Assembly (NCBI RefSeq): GCF_004210375.1 | Contig: NW_027467782.1 | Coordinates: 37,871,771 to 37,935,770 of the forward strand | From: Tachypleus tridentatus | Taxonomy: Eukaryota > Arthropoda > Merostomata > Xiphosura > Limulidae | Length of the DNA stretch: 64,000 nucleotides | Direction of reading: 5' to 3' | Shown: piece after piece, positions 41,201-56,200 of the stretch | Layout: every line of letters starts with the position of its first letter | How positions within the stretch are numbered: the stretch's first letter is position 1 | Translations under genes and position numbers: made by a program | Notes under the pieces: model-generated | What the model saw: only the letters and a program-made list of their open reading frames with translations | Told to the model about the DNA's origin: nothing | Databases searched by the model: none

Positions 41201-44200
41201 TTAAGTTAGTACTCAGTAAATAAAGACCACAAAATCAGTTCTCTAATTACCTTAGTATATGCTAATTTGAATTACTAACAAATAACCAAATTTAAAAGTT
41301 CACATATAACTCAAAAATCAGATAAAAACACATATATTAAACACATCATGACACACAAAAATCGATGTTTAGGTGTCTTTTTAAATAACGTATAATATGA
41401 AAATTTAAATATTAACATACAGTTTGATACCAAACTTAAGAAGATAAAGTTATAAAATAGTAGTTCAATAAAATTTTGAATGTAAGTTGACAAGTGCAAT
41501 GATGTGGCCTTTGACCCATGACCCATCTGGAAAGGGTTAACAGTTACATACATAAAGAAATATTTACTTTTACATACCAGTTGCTTCATGACCTAGAATC
41601 AAATCATGAAGTGTGAGGTCTTCTTGGCGAGATGCTGCTTCTCCTGCCACTCCATCTGGTTCATCAAGGAGAATGTACAGTTTCTAAGACAAAAAAATAT
41701 ATGCATACTGATCACAACTGAAAAAAGTAGTAGTAAAAAACAATGCATTCATCCTATATATATATAAAAACATTTTTTTCATTTGAATACTGAATATTCT
41801 TAGATTCCTTATTCTTATAAAGAGTGATTCTGAAGTTCATTAACAGGTAAGGAGAGGCACAGGATCAGAAATAAGGTACACTGAGTCTGCCCTGTGACAG
41901 TACCATTGAAATAATGGGAAATTTTGTTGATATGAACCAAATAACCAAATTATCAGGAGAAAAGGTGTAGACAATAAAAAATAAAAACATTTTAACATGA
42001 GTACTCTGAAAATATTCTTTGAGAGCTATAATTTTATGTATATGTGCATGTAAAGTTGTACTACAGAAGATGTAAGTCTGACAGTAGCAAAAGTTATAGC
42101 ACAAATCTGAGTTTGAGGTACAAGCCCAGAATTTTATTATACAATTAGCTCATTGAAAGATTGTAAGTATTAAACTTTACACAGTTTGGTTTCTATTCAT
42201 CTCATGAATATTGCAACTTCACATAACACACACTGCAGATTCACACTTAAAATCTGTTTCAATGCAAAATTACCAATATCTATTGTTTTCCTTAAACTAT
42301 TATTTTGTCATTTGAAATCAAACAGAATATTCTGGCATGTGATGTAATCTTAGTAGTATTAATATTTTATTATACAAAATTACAAGAGATATCATTTCAA
42401 AATTATTTACCTGCAAGAAAGCCAACTCTTCAGGAAGTCATAAACAGACTTATAGTTGGGATCATTATGTGGGTCCACAAGAGAAATAACAACTTTGTCA
42501 ATTCATGCATTAGCAAAAGCAAATCACAAAAAACGAAAAATACATTGTCTTTACATGTAAAACATTTATTATAGATTAAGGAAAGTTGGTGTATTCATTC
42601 TATGCATGAGCTTATGAATATACAAAACCACAACAGTCATCATGAGGTCTTAGTAATGGGTCACATCTCAATAACTGAGAATAATTCTATTCTGTTAACA
42701 ACAGAACCAAAACAGCCATCTTGAGGTCCTAGTAGCAGATTACATCTCAACAACTAAGAATCGTTTTTTATTCTGTCAAGAACAAAACCCATAAGACCTC
42801 CATTAGGTCACCAATAATTACAAACCATGTCTTATTATGTAAAGAATAGAATCACAAAAATTTCTGTCAGGTCCAAGAAAAACAGGTCACCTTGCAAAAA
42901 TGTGTAATTATGGGTTTTTATTTGTCAATAACAAAATCTTAACAGCATCCATCAAGTCAAAAGAAAATTGGTCACAGCACAATAATTTGGAATTTTATCT
43001 ATTATTTTAACAATAAAGTTCTAAACAGAAGTTGATATCAGTTACAAAACAGATGTTGAAAGCAGCAAAGTTTGAATGAACTATAATAGTACAGATTGTA
43101 CATGTAAACAACTTCAGATCTTTGAAGCTTATCAGAAAAACAATAAAAAACCACTAAAGATGAATCCCAAAATACTGATGTTGCAATAATTTGACTCTAC
43201 AATGAACTGAAGCATTTCATGGAGTATGTTGATATATATATAGAGCTAAAGGAGATGTGGCACAGAAACTGAAAAATTGCAAATGAATTCAACATTGAAA
43301 CTCTGCCATCATTTCTTAGCTGAATTTCTACTTTCAAGGGCAAGTTGGCAACACATTTTGGTGGTTTCCACAAGGTCATTTTATTATTAAACTGCAACTT
43401 ACTTTGCTTGTTTTGAGAAATCGAATATTTTGTAAATTCTGGTTTTATTTATACCATAACAATCATCACATTTGCTTCCTTTCAGGATGAAAGCTCCAAC
43501 ACATCATTCTATAGTTTCTCCACTTTAAACCAAAATCTGCAAAATTGTCAGCTTATCAGTTGTTTCAAATGAGACTGCTGACATATCTTGTTTCTGTCAA
43601 ATGCAGTCAAAGTTTTCATCCGTGAATCAAGTTGAAGACACAATATACAATACAAGTACATAAGCCACATACAGAGACAAATTTCTCTTCATTATCAATG
43701 TAGTTCTAAAGTTTACAGGTTACATATTTTTAGAAGTTACATACAAATATCAATGAATAAGGTGTAACAGAGAGTTTATACATGCTACTTCATTTTATAT
43801 ATGAAGGATAGCTTTTGCTAGAGACAGATCAGGAAAAAATTATGATAACTAGCAGTCATTTAGCCCTTTTGCTACAGACTCAGTATAATATACAAGTTCA
43901 TCTACACATTTGCACACATTAAGTATTTGTACTATAACTTTTGATACAGCACATGTACCTTCACAAAATCTGGTAGACATTAGTACAGATTTAAGTATTT
44001 TTTATCCAAAAATCAGATGTTTCATGAACTATTTTTATAAAAGATCTGTTTGTGAAAATTGAGTCTGTTTCATTACTAGTATGAGTGCAAAGTGATTTCA
44101 TGTTATGAGTTAAAAAACTGTTCTTCATCCCAAAAATCTCAAATATTATTTGCATAATCTCTAAAACTTCCTAAATATATTTCAGATGTTTGATTTCAGC

Positions 44201-47200
44201 GAAACTTTATACATTATGTTATTTTCTACACTCCAGGTGTGGGGTCTGTCACTTAACTAGCTTTGTAACTATCATTAAAAAATTAGGAAATAAATAATTT
44301 TATTTTTTTAGTGCTATGATGATGACATATTGTAACATGAAAATACAAATGTTTAGTTTAAGTAGACTAAGTCTCATAATGCTATATGTTACATATATAT
44401 TTATTATGTTACTGACCTTCCAGTCATGCCTAGCTAGCATTGTGCAACTTGCATTGATCTGGTGCTCTCATATTACATATCCAGTAACATAAAACTGACC
44501 TTTAGTCTTTTCTGTCTTAGCTGTGTTTTAGTGGACTAGTATTTTGTAATATACAGACACATTTAAATTATTATACATTATATATATGTATATACATTAT
44601 GACTATTTAGAAATAAATTATTAAACTTTTCTTAAAATATAGAAAAAAAAATGGGAAACGCAAACAATTATCTCTTCTCTCTACGATCTCTGTACTTGGT
44701 TGTTGCTGGACATAAGTTGCTGAGCCTTTTGAAATTTCAGAAGTGGAGGATATCAAACAATTTTTTTTTAGGTTTTATACATACAGTTGAATAACCAAAA
44801 AATCATAAGTAACTACACTGATACCATAGAATTCCACTTAGTAACTAGATTTATATCAATTTTAAAATATATGAAACTATGAGCAGACACAACTCCTTGA
44901 AAACTTAGATTGAAAGAACACTAGCTTTTTCAAAGATTAAAATAGCTAAAAAACCACTTTAGGAACATCTTAAGCTACTGATTGGTTTTTCACATGTCAT
45001 ATACTGTAGTAAGAGTATATAATGGACTGTTTCAAAAATTGGAAAGAGTTGAATAGAGCCCACTGTGTTAAAGACCTCATACCTTTTTTATTTTATATTC
45101 TAGCTTGTCAAAGTTAGTAATCTGAGTTCCTAATTTGTATGAAACTGTGAACTTAGTATTTTGACACCACAAACATCTAATTTTAAACTGTGCAGCATTA
45201 AACATAACATGTGACTCACTAAAATCAATATTTATGTTCTTTTAATACTTATTTTTAAACTAAGAAATTAACTCACACATAACATTAAATAGTAAAATTA
45301 TAATCTACAATTTGATTCCAAACTTACTGACATAAATTCATAAAATATTTGTTCAATACAATCTTGAATGCAAGTCAACAAACACAACAAGATGGCCTTT
45401 GATCCATGACCCATTGTAAAAGGATTAAACATTGTTAAGTCCTTAATACTGCATGAAAGTTAGACCACACAGTACTGAATATAATGCACCAGATTAGGTC
45501 ACAGTATAACTATACACTTGCTACATGGATGAAAAGGTCCTGTCACAAACTACAGCTCTTGAAAGAACATGATGACTTGCTTGTACATCTCTTGAATGTT
45601 AAAGACCTAAGTGACATACATAGGTTTGTGTACACACTACCATTTAAAATATTCAATTGCTCTTTATTAAACTATAAGTCAAACTCAGGGTTTAGATGGT
45701 AATGTATCAAAAATGGAAACTAATGCTTTCTTAAACTAAAAATGCACTTCCAATAATACTTACCTATGCAGACATTACAGCTATTTCATGATCTCTAAGG
45801 ATTCCATATTTTGCCCATCTAAGCACTGAAAATACTAACTTCAGTCTTTTATACCCAACTTAAATACCTTAGACAAGTTCTAACTAGCAAACTGCTCCAC
45901 AAACTTTAATGTGCCTTCTAACTAGGTACTGTATATAACCATCTCATCCTGACAACACAGTCACTTTTTCTGAGAAATACATTTGGTTTTAGTGGGAAGG
46001 TAGAACAGGAGAGTGTCAGTGAAGGTAAGTATTATCGAAAATACATGTTCAGTTAACTTTCGAAATATACCATCTACTGACACTAGAATCCCATGTTAAG
46101 AAGGTGGAGGGGCTGGTGCAGGCATGATCCATACAGAAAGTGTCTTCATAGAACAGGAGTATACCAAGAAAAGAATAGTACAAGAGTGGGAGAACTGAAC
46201 TACCTCCAGAACAGATATGCTCTTCACCTGAAACTTAATTTTTATATCCAAGGTGGAACAGAATACGAGTATTCATTCGTATAGGTTAGCCTCAACCAGG
46301 TAGACAAGGTTGGATTTAGGCAGTCATGAAACCTGTATCTCATGTTAGTGGTTAGGGTTATTGGACCACAATGTTTTGTGTGTGTATATAAATATATATG
46401 ACTGGATCTCAACCTGTAGCCAAAGAATGATGCTTTACACAATGAGAAAGTAACAACAACTAAGTGGACATACCTTCTCCTCTACCTAAAGGAATCTAAA
46501 AGGCAACACAACAGTTTTAGAAATACAGGCTAGACTAATAATGAAATTAATTTTTCTTAAAGAACACTGTAGAAAATTTGTTACCCAAAAGTTATTACCA
46601 CCACTAGCTTCTACAGATGAAAGTCTTGTAGTAAATTCAATTATTTTACATGAGAAAATATTCTGGTAACCCTGCTTCAAATTTTGAAATTATTACCCTA
46701 ATAAATCATTACTTATTTCCTAGCAAAGTGACATTTTTATGTTGTAAAAACATAATCAAGGCTGTTAATCAATGACTAGAACAGGCATTTTAATTGTTTT
46801 ATAATATTTACAGTCTTTAATTTCTCAAAGAAAAAAGAATATAAAATACCAGTAACTTAAGCTCATGATTAATTAATGAGTATTCCAACTACCTTTCCCT
46901 TTATTTGCAGGCTTGGAGTTATTCTGGTTACTAGATCTCAACATCACAAAATACTGATGACACCAAACCGTTAAACAATCCAATATTGAAAACACAGTCT
47001 GGGCACTCAAGTGGCAAAGGTCAGTCTTCTCATGAAACTTCAATTTGCTCTGTTCAGCTTGGTCAACATGGCTTAGAACAGCCATAATCTCTCTGTAGAT
47101 CTATAGACCCAAATACATAAAAAAGTTTTGCTTTTCTTTTTATAATAACACATATTAATTCTAAATTTTAGTGAGATTAAAATCTACCTTGATTATCAAT

Positions 47201-50200
47201 GTTAAAAAATTATTTTGCATTCCATTTTGCTTTTAAAAATTCTACTACTAAAATATGCAGCAAAATATTTCATAGATTCTTGTAATTTATAACATCTATG
47301 ATAACGCAAAAACTGCTGTGAACACATTATTCAGCTCACATTTTCAGTTCACTTTGGTATAAATCAGTCATCTTTACACCTCCACAATTCTGAGGATTTC
47401 ATCTTAATATGTAAGACAACCACCATGAACAACAAAGGCAGTACAGCACTGATGCTGTATACTCGAAATCAGAATGTTCATTAAGTTCTAAGGCATCAGT
47501 AATCACTCCATTAAAACAAATACCTTCAGGGCATTTTCAGTATTCTGAATTATTTCATAGGATGTGATGAAGCTCACAAGAGTATCTCATGCATGAACAA
47601 TGGATATGAAGACTGGTGACACACTTCACTCAATCCCCTCTTTTGAAGACGATGTACTGATTACTTCTACACAGTTAGAATGAAAATCATAATTCATTAT
47701 GTGACAGAACACAGGATAATAGAATTTAAGGCATTAGTAGTCCAATCAGAAGATCGTAAAACAAAGTCTACCAATGTTCATTACTGTCGACACCAACTTG
47801 AATCACCATCATATGTACAATGTCTCCGTATGAATATGGTATTTAACCTGACTCTCAGATACTCATCAAATAAGCACATAGCTGTTATGTGGTAGCAGGG
47901 TGAGACATAGCTCACTTGTAAAATTACTATTCTTATATTGTTGGTCCACTTGGTATGTTCTTGGCACAATAAGAAGCAAGTCATTTCCTGCTATATGTGA
48001 GCATAATGCACCTTAGTAGGTGTGTGAAATACAAGCTATCCTCGTATAGTCTCTATTTTAGCAGTCTGTATACTTACAGTGCCAAAGTAAAAACTACAGA
48101 CATTTGACACAGTCTAAGAGCAAGTTTAACCAACCAAACAGAGCTTTAGACACCTGACTCAACCTAGATGCAGTTTTTTCAAACTCATCTGCCTGTGCAT
48201 CATTTACTATTGCAGTAACACTGTAGTCTTACACTGCACAGCATTCAAAAAACAAACAATGTTGTCTTATATAATTATATAAATCAAAATCACTGTTCAA
48301 CTGGTATTTTAATGCTATAACATTTGGTGTAACATGCAAAAGTGGATTATAGTTTATTTTAACATTCATGTTTTTCATATTACATTATATTTGTTGAAAG
48401 CTATGACAAGACTTCAGTGCACATAAGCTAAGTAAACATGTACGGTAAATAAAAACAAATTATTCTAATAATTCAAACTATTTCTTCTTGAATGTTACTG
48501 TTAAGTTTATAGCACTCATAAGATACACATAAATAATTTAATATCTATTAAAAAAAACATTATTAGATATAAATTCATGCTGTCCAAGAATACTCTTAGC
48601 AAAAATATTGTTAATTAGACTGACAAAAGTAACGTTGATCTCAATTTCAAAGATCTGACCATAGGTCACTCATACATTTTTGACAGTTTTATCTTTGTTT
48701 CTGGCAGTGACAGTTGTAACTGGCAAAATAAACTGTCAAAAGAAATAATGTTACTTTCAATCAAGTTGAAATTGACTAGATATGTAAGATGGAACTAGGA
48801 TTTGTAATCAACAATAAGAAAGAAAGAAAATTTTTTGATAAAAGGAAGTACTTTTAATATTATTTTGAAAATAGTTTCTCACAATAGAATTCACATCCTG
48901 AAAAACGACTGAAAGACTAAAGTTAAGTAAAATGTTCCAAAAGTCAGAATACCTTTGGCTGACTGATGGATAATTAACCAATTCAGAATCTTTTCTATTT
49001 ACTGTAAACATCAAAGCAGATGTACTGGTACTGGTATTTTCTTTCTGTTCCCTGCTTTCTTACCCCTTAAAACATTTTATTACCAGATCTAAACAAAATT
49101 AATGATTGGCCAATCTGATAAGAGAAGATGCAGAAGTCTGTCAAATGGCTATCAATGCTAAGCTCTGTCTTTAAAATCTCACAGCCTATCAGTTGTATTA
49201 CATTCTTTACTTCTGAAAAAAGAAAATGTCATATAAAGAATTATGTACATTTACTTCTATACTTTATATTATTTCTTAAAACAAACATCTTCCTTTTCTT
49301 CATTGCTTGCATCTTGTAAAACATTAACCATGATGTGAGGAAGAAGAAAAACTGCTGTCTTCACATCGTTTTTGTCAATCATGAAGCATGACTGAAAAAC
49401 TCTAGCTGTATTCTCTCGCTTTATCTGAGAAATTAAATACACAAAACTATATAAATTTTATAAAACTAAGGGCATTTAAAAACATGCTAATGAGCATGGA
49501 AAAGTTAGTTTTAAATTGAAATGATTTTGGTTGTTTTTCTCTATGGCATAATCTGTTCTCAAAAAGCAGTTTTATAAAAAACTATTCTGCATTATTTCTT
49601 TTCTTTCCATTAAAAACAGAAAATTAACATATACAAAGACAAAATGAGAGAATTTTAAGTGTAATGTGGTGATTATAATCTAGTACTTGTCTTTGATACT
49701 ACAGTAGTCTACCCCCCCAAAAGAAATTCTAAAAGTGTATACCACCTTTATGTTCTAAACATATTTGTAGAGTAAGTTTCAATAATGTGCTCCTAATGGG
49801 CTAAAACTGTGACAAATGTCGCAGAACTGTGTGCACGTTACTTAATAGTTGAAATTAACATTCTCCTGAATTAGAAAAGGAAATGAAACTCAGACTTACA
49901 AGAACTGTGTGAACAGATATGTTTAGCTGAACTGTGAGGTGCCTCTGTTTCAGTAATACTTTTATCTACACAGTCTGATCTCTAGTTCAAATTTTGTCAT
50001 GGTTTTAATTAATATAATAATCACCTATAACAATAATATTGATTAGCAACCTAATTATCTCATTTCTTTTATCACAGAAAAGTGCTTCTTACCTTCTGGA
50101 GAAGACAAGATGCCCAATTACAGGCCCAATCTTTAAAAGTGCTTCCTAGTTTGCTCCCATATATTGGGCATGGAAAGGAAGTCCTCTTGTTACTAGACAT

Positions 50201-53200
50201 AATGTACCTATCAAATAATAACAGAAAACCTGATGAACTTTTTTTTTAACTTTTATTAAAAGCAGAACAACTTCAATATTCAAATAACTTTTCAGTTTAT
50301 GTGAAATATTAAAAAAAATTGAGTTTTTAATGTTTAAACTATGCTAAAATACTGTTGAATTGTAATGTTTTATAACACAGTAAAGATAAAAGAAAAACAT
50401 AACACAATGAACAATGTTAGAAAAAAAATTGATAAGAAAGAAAATAACTGAAAATTACTGTCTAAATTTCATTATAATAAAAAATAAAATACATACCTAG
50501 AGTGCTGCAAAGGTACCAAAATTTCTTGAACCTCTTCTGAAAACCTGTTCCAAAGACTACCACTTGGTCTCACAATTTGTGACAACTCTCCACTTTGACA
50601 AGTATATATCTGTAAGGTTTCCTGCAGTGCATAAGATGCACAGTCCTACAAAAAAGAAAAATGTGTACTTTACATAAGAAAACAGTCATAAACACAGCAT
50701 GAAAAACTTCAGTTCCAGAAAGAAAGAAAAACGTTAGGAAGTGGAGAAATAAAAATAACAATAAATACACACAATACCATATGTTTACTGTGAAAGGCCT
50801 ACAGTATCATACGTGACTATGTTTACTGTGAAAGATATAAGGTATCACGTGTGACTGTGCTTACTGTGAAAGATATAAGGTATTATGTGTGACTGTGTTT
50901 AATGTGAAAGATATAAGGTATAACGTGTGACTGTGTTTACTGTGAAAGATATAAGGTATTATGTGAGACTGTTCACTGTGAAAGATATAAGGTATTATGC
51001 AAGACTGTGTTTAGTGTGAAAGATATAGAAGAAAGATATAAAGTATCACGTTGTGACTGTGTTCACTGTGAAAGATATAAGGTATTATGTGCAACCTTGT
51101 TTACTGTGAAAGATATAAGGTATCACGTGTGACTGTGTTTAATGTGAAAGATATAAAGTATCACGTGTGACTGTGCTTACTGTGAAAGATATAAGGTATC
51201 ACGTGTGACTGTGCTTACCGTGAAAGATATAAGGTATCGTGTGTGACTGTGTTTACTGTGAAAGATATAAGGTATTATGTGTGACTGTGTTTAATGTGAA
51301 AGATATAAGGTATCATGTGACTGTGTTTACTGTAAAAGACCTAAAGTATTAAAAGGAATATGAGAGGATAATGGATGATGATTTCCTTGATAAACAAATC
51401 CCAATTCAAGGGGAGTGGAAGACTTGTAATATGCATGAAGAAAAAGTTCACATACAAAGGGCAACACTAAATAAGAACAGTTAATCTTGTGAGAGATGGC
51501 AAGTACATTGAAAATACATTTTCAGTATAGGGAAAATTAAGACTTCTGATATGGTAATTATCTACTCTCACAATATTAGCTAGAATCTTACATTGATAAC
51601 AAGGAGGGACCAGTGTGAGGATATGACAAAAGAATATTTTAAAATTATCTGAAGGATATCTTGGAAATGAAAGAATCAGATCTTGAGATCATAGAAAGGG
51701 AAGTGGACCATTTCTGAGCCAGGGATACTCTTCATCCGATTATGGAACGTGTGAAATATAAGGGAAAAAAATGAGAGGAGTACATCAGAGTGAGAGAGAA
51801 TGTGGCAAGAAAGTGGTCATAACCAATACTGTAACTCAATCTCAAAATAGGAAAGGCAGGTAAACAAAAGATACACCCCTAGGTGTACAGCAGCTTGGAT
51901 GCAATGGACTACACATAGTAAATCAACTACTTTCAAAACATGCCCATGGGATACCAACATCCATGTGAGTGTAGAATAAAGAGCATACCCTCTTTACCTC
52001 AATCCCATGAAATGGGGAATTGAAACCCACTCTAATTCCTGGGTATGACACTAGGATTAGATCTGAGCTATTGAATTGGTATCAACAGAATGTCTGTTGC
52101 ATGTAATCAACTCTCATAACTGTGAAATGGGCCAGGACCATCCATAGACAATATCATACCCCTAATATTAAGATGAGAAAACAAGAAACAAGAGATAGCC
52201 AATGACAGAACCAGAACAATTTCACAAATCATTGCTGTGACCCACAGCCAAGATGGAGGAAATTGAGTTAGGAAGATAGTTAACTTGAAATATGTGTGAG
52301 AACTTAAGTAAATGAGTTCACTCTAAATTCAAAACCTTCTTATAGTGTAACAACATTTAGTTGAGAGTAGGATGACAGTTTCCAATAAAAGGGATGAATT
52401 ACATCTTGATGTCTCATTCTGTTGTCAATGGTTATCATAAAGAGAAGAATATCACATCATCTACACCCATAAAATACCACCACCCTATTCTGTAATTGAT
52501 TGGTTATTGTGAGTAACTCATTCAGCTGGGTGCCTTCAGGGTCAACCACCTCAGCAATTTGGAACTGGAGTTGTAAGGATGCCCATACTCCACTTGAAGC
52601 AAGGAAGGTGACAATGTGGTGGTGAAATCCAAAGCAGTATCACCACATAACCACAAAATCTTATTTTGAAAAATCAAACCATACTGAGTTATTAATTCTA
52701 GGAATGATTGGGATGGACAACAAACCCCTTCTGTTTTCCCATTCAGTCCAAGGGTGATACAGTCTGGGATGGGCTTGGTTATGAAACACAAAATATCATG
52801 AAAATCATGAACCTATATGTGATTTTGTGGAACACCCCATCTCAATGGTGAATGTGTGAAGCCATGGAAGATAAATTGAACACATCATGGAAGTACAGTG
52901 TGGATTTAAAGTTTAAAAAAATCCTGGTGTCTGACCACAGAACAGGATCAAAATAATGATGAATGAAAAGAAGACCTGTGAAAAGAAAAAGGAAAGTATA
53001 AATAGAAACTTAACAGTCAGTCACACAGAATTGTGAAGAATGGCTACAGGTGGAAGATAAAACCCCAAACAAAGAGGAAACTGCAATATAATGGAAGACT
53101 TAGAATGGATGACAAAGGCAAGCAAGGGAAAAGTGAAATTGTCAGATCTGATAGGAGTATACCCAGAACAAATTCCAGGAGAAATAGACCAACTGAAACA

Positions 53201-56200
53201 AAAGATGGACCTAACTGGCAAAAAAAGTAGGTAAAAGATCATGAACAGAGGAGGATTGCCAGAGGATAAAGAAAACTTATCCTGGTAGGAAGCAGTATGT
53301 CAACAAAGAGCTCTCACTGAGCACAGAAGCCTACACGGATAAAGTCAAGGGGAAAGATGGAAAATGGAAGAAAAGGAGGAATCACCATCTCGAGCTGCTA
53401 ACAATAATGCCATATCCCCAAAAGTGATAGAACCTTGTGAGCAGTAAATACAACCTTAAAAAGAAAAAGCTCTTCCAAACCTAAGCACTGTCAAATGAGA
53501 AGTGATAGTTCAGTAGAGGAGTGTAGAAGGAACCACATATGTCAAATGAGTATGTCACACGACGATTCGGATGAGAAACGCATTGAAATCTTACAATTCC
53601 AAAAGTGGGGAGCGGAAGGTTTGAAGCATGTGTAAAGTTCACATATGTGAGAAAAGATAATCATTATGTTGGAATTTCATATTTTTTTTAGACCTAAATA
53701 CAGCTTACTTACTAAGCTTGATAAATTATAGTGGAATTCTACAGTACTGATATTGTAACTTATGACTATTTTGTTTATTTATACTGTATATTTGTTACCT
53801 GTAAATAACAGTATTGTAAATACGTATATAATGTATAATAATTGAAATGTGACTGTATTTTGCACAATCCTTTTCCACTACAACACAGTCAAAACAGGTC
53901 ACTCTGTGGATAGTAAAAATTAGTTCCATATAACTTAATACAGTAATATGACACATGTGCACTGCTTCACTGTAGCTTCTGTATTGTTAGGCATGCATGG
54001 ATGAAAGGTTGTTATAATAAAAATAATAAATATATATGAATGTATAATGTTATAAGATTTAAGCTATTTAGTCTAAACATTTGTGTTTTCATGTTATACT
54101 CTGTTGTCATCCCAGAATGAAAAGGGCAAAATTTATATATACACACACACACACACATATTTTGTTTTTTGGTTACGAAATCAGTAAAATCAACCAAACC
54201 TACACAGAGATTCATTAGTAAAAAATAAAGGGCAAAACATAATGTTTTTCCTTAATAAACATTTGATAAGTTTTTGAATGTTATATTTTGTATGTGAAAT
54301 TTGAAAATTTTCTGATGCATGAAAGTATTTTTCATCTCAAAATGTTGGATAAGAAACATGCAAAAAAGAAAAAATGAAAAAGAAAAGCTTACGACTTCAT
54401 AAAAAAAACACAATATTTTGCATAACAAATCTTGTAATATTTATTGATAATATACCAAGTTCCATCAAGATATATTTATTAATTTAAAAGTAATAGCTTG
54501 AAAATTGTATCAAACACAAAATGATTATAAAGCCAGTCCCAGAGACTAAGCCTGTGTTAAAAAAAAGTCACATATACAATCAACATAGATTCGTTATACA
54601 GTACAGTTCTTGAATTCTGTGTACACCAAAAGGTCTCCTCAAGAATAATTACTTCTTGTTACAAACTTTAGATATTGGCACTTTATTAACAACCCTATAA
54701 TCTCGAGTGTGTCTAATATTTTTCACTATCTACAAATACATGAAGCTCAACAGGTCTTTCACTCACAATAATGAAAAGTCCAAAGCAATATTGCAACTTT
54801 ATCAATGGGTGCTTCAGAACACAGGATACAAACATTATCAGTCTACAAAGAATTTTATTTCAACACATTAAGTCTATTTGTAAGTAATGAATGAGCTTAT
54901 AAAAGTGAAACCTGTTAGTCCTAAAATTATGCAGATGTAGCTTAACACTGTTTCAGTGAAGAAATTCCTTCACTTTTAGAAGTATATTCTCTTCTCTAAA
55001 TACATTTCACTTAGAAACAAAAGTGACATTTCTATATTTTTTGCCCTCCCAGAAAACTGATTTGCTGATTCCACACAAAATTCTATGTCCTGAACAATCT
55101 TAATGTTCCTACTGACTAGTGATAGTAGTGGATTTGTAAAGACAACACTGAGGTCTCTTCTCCCTGGTTTCACTCAATTTTATGCCACTAAAGATGGTTA
55201 GTTTATGTTTTCACTTCATGCTCTTTTTTAACAAAAAAAAAAAAATTTCTGTTGGTGCCTGGCACACCTTTACTACTTCATATAGCTGGAAGGTCTTGTC
55301 TTAGGCTCCATGCAGGTTGGCAGAAGTTTATCAACTGTAGTAATGTTATTAACGGAGTTACAAAATGTTATACAGGGTGTTCAGAAAGTCACTGTGCAGT
55401 TTTGTAATTATATGTCTATTCAGTCTATTTCAAGCCAGCAACTGACATCAGTGTTTAGAAACAAAATAAGAAGGATCCAAGCCAACAGGGGTCACTTTTA
55501 ATATTGTTTATAATTGTTATTCATATTTACCTCCTGTATTCTATATTGAAACATGTCTGTTAATAAATATACAAGTGCACAGTGACTTTCTGAACACCCT
55601 GTACAAATGATCTTTTGATAGTTTATTTATTCTATTTACCTGATGACGATTTAAAACTTTCTCCATTTACAGTGTGTTTCAGTGGCGAGTTATGATTGTC
55701 ACAATCTGTATTTTGTTCAAAGCATATATACAATCCAAAATGGTATGCAGTATTTGAAATATATAAAAGCACATTCTGCTGTCATTCGTAAGTCCAGGAT
55801 TTGGAAACACACCTTAAAATGTGGCTTATGTTTTGTTGCACTGAACTTCTTCACCCATTTGTATCCATATTTTGAAGACCACAGGAGATTCAAAACATGT
55901 TTGTCCATATTTCAGAACATCATGTTACAAACCATTTGTTGGGTAAGAAAGCAACTGGGTAATGTAAACTAAATGTCATATCTCACTGAATATCTAGTGA
56001 TTACTGTGATCAACAATTTGTTTTGAGATTTCTGAAAAAATTTAATATCTCATGTATAGTGAAAGAAATAAATGGCAAGGTTCATAGATAATTAAGATTA
56101 TATTTTAAACTAATTTAAAAAAAAAATAAATGATTAAGTTTTAACAAATGAAAAACTTAAATTTAAGTAAAGTGAAAATAAAGTATTTTTCAAATCTGTG

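Noticed and set aside
41865..42104. 79-codon minus-strand frame tested as the missing exon between W7 and W8
   Set aside because: Sequence does not resemble the expected S-K-A-Y-T-R segment and lacks suitable splice phases.
43197..43397. Possible hAT transposase fragment
   Set aside because: Only a few residues (L-W-K, N-L-P) suggest it; too weak to call.
45484..45702. 72-codon plus-strand open frame
   Set aside because: No motif, lies beside repeat DNA, opposite strand to the host gene; likely chance.
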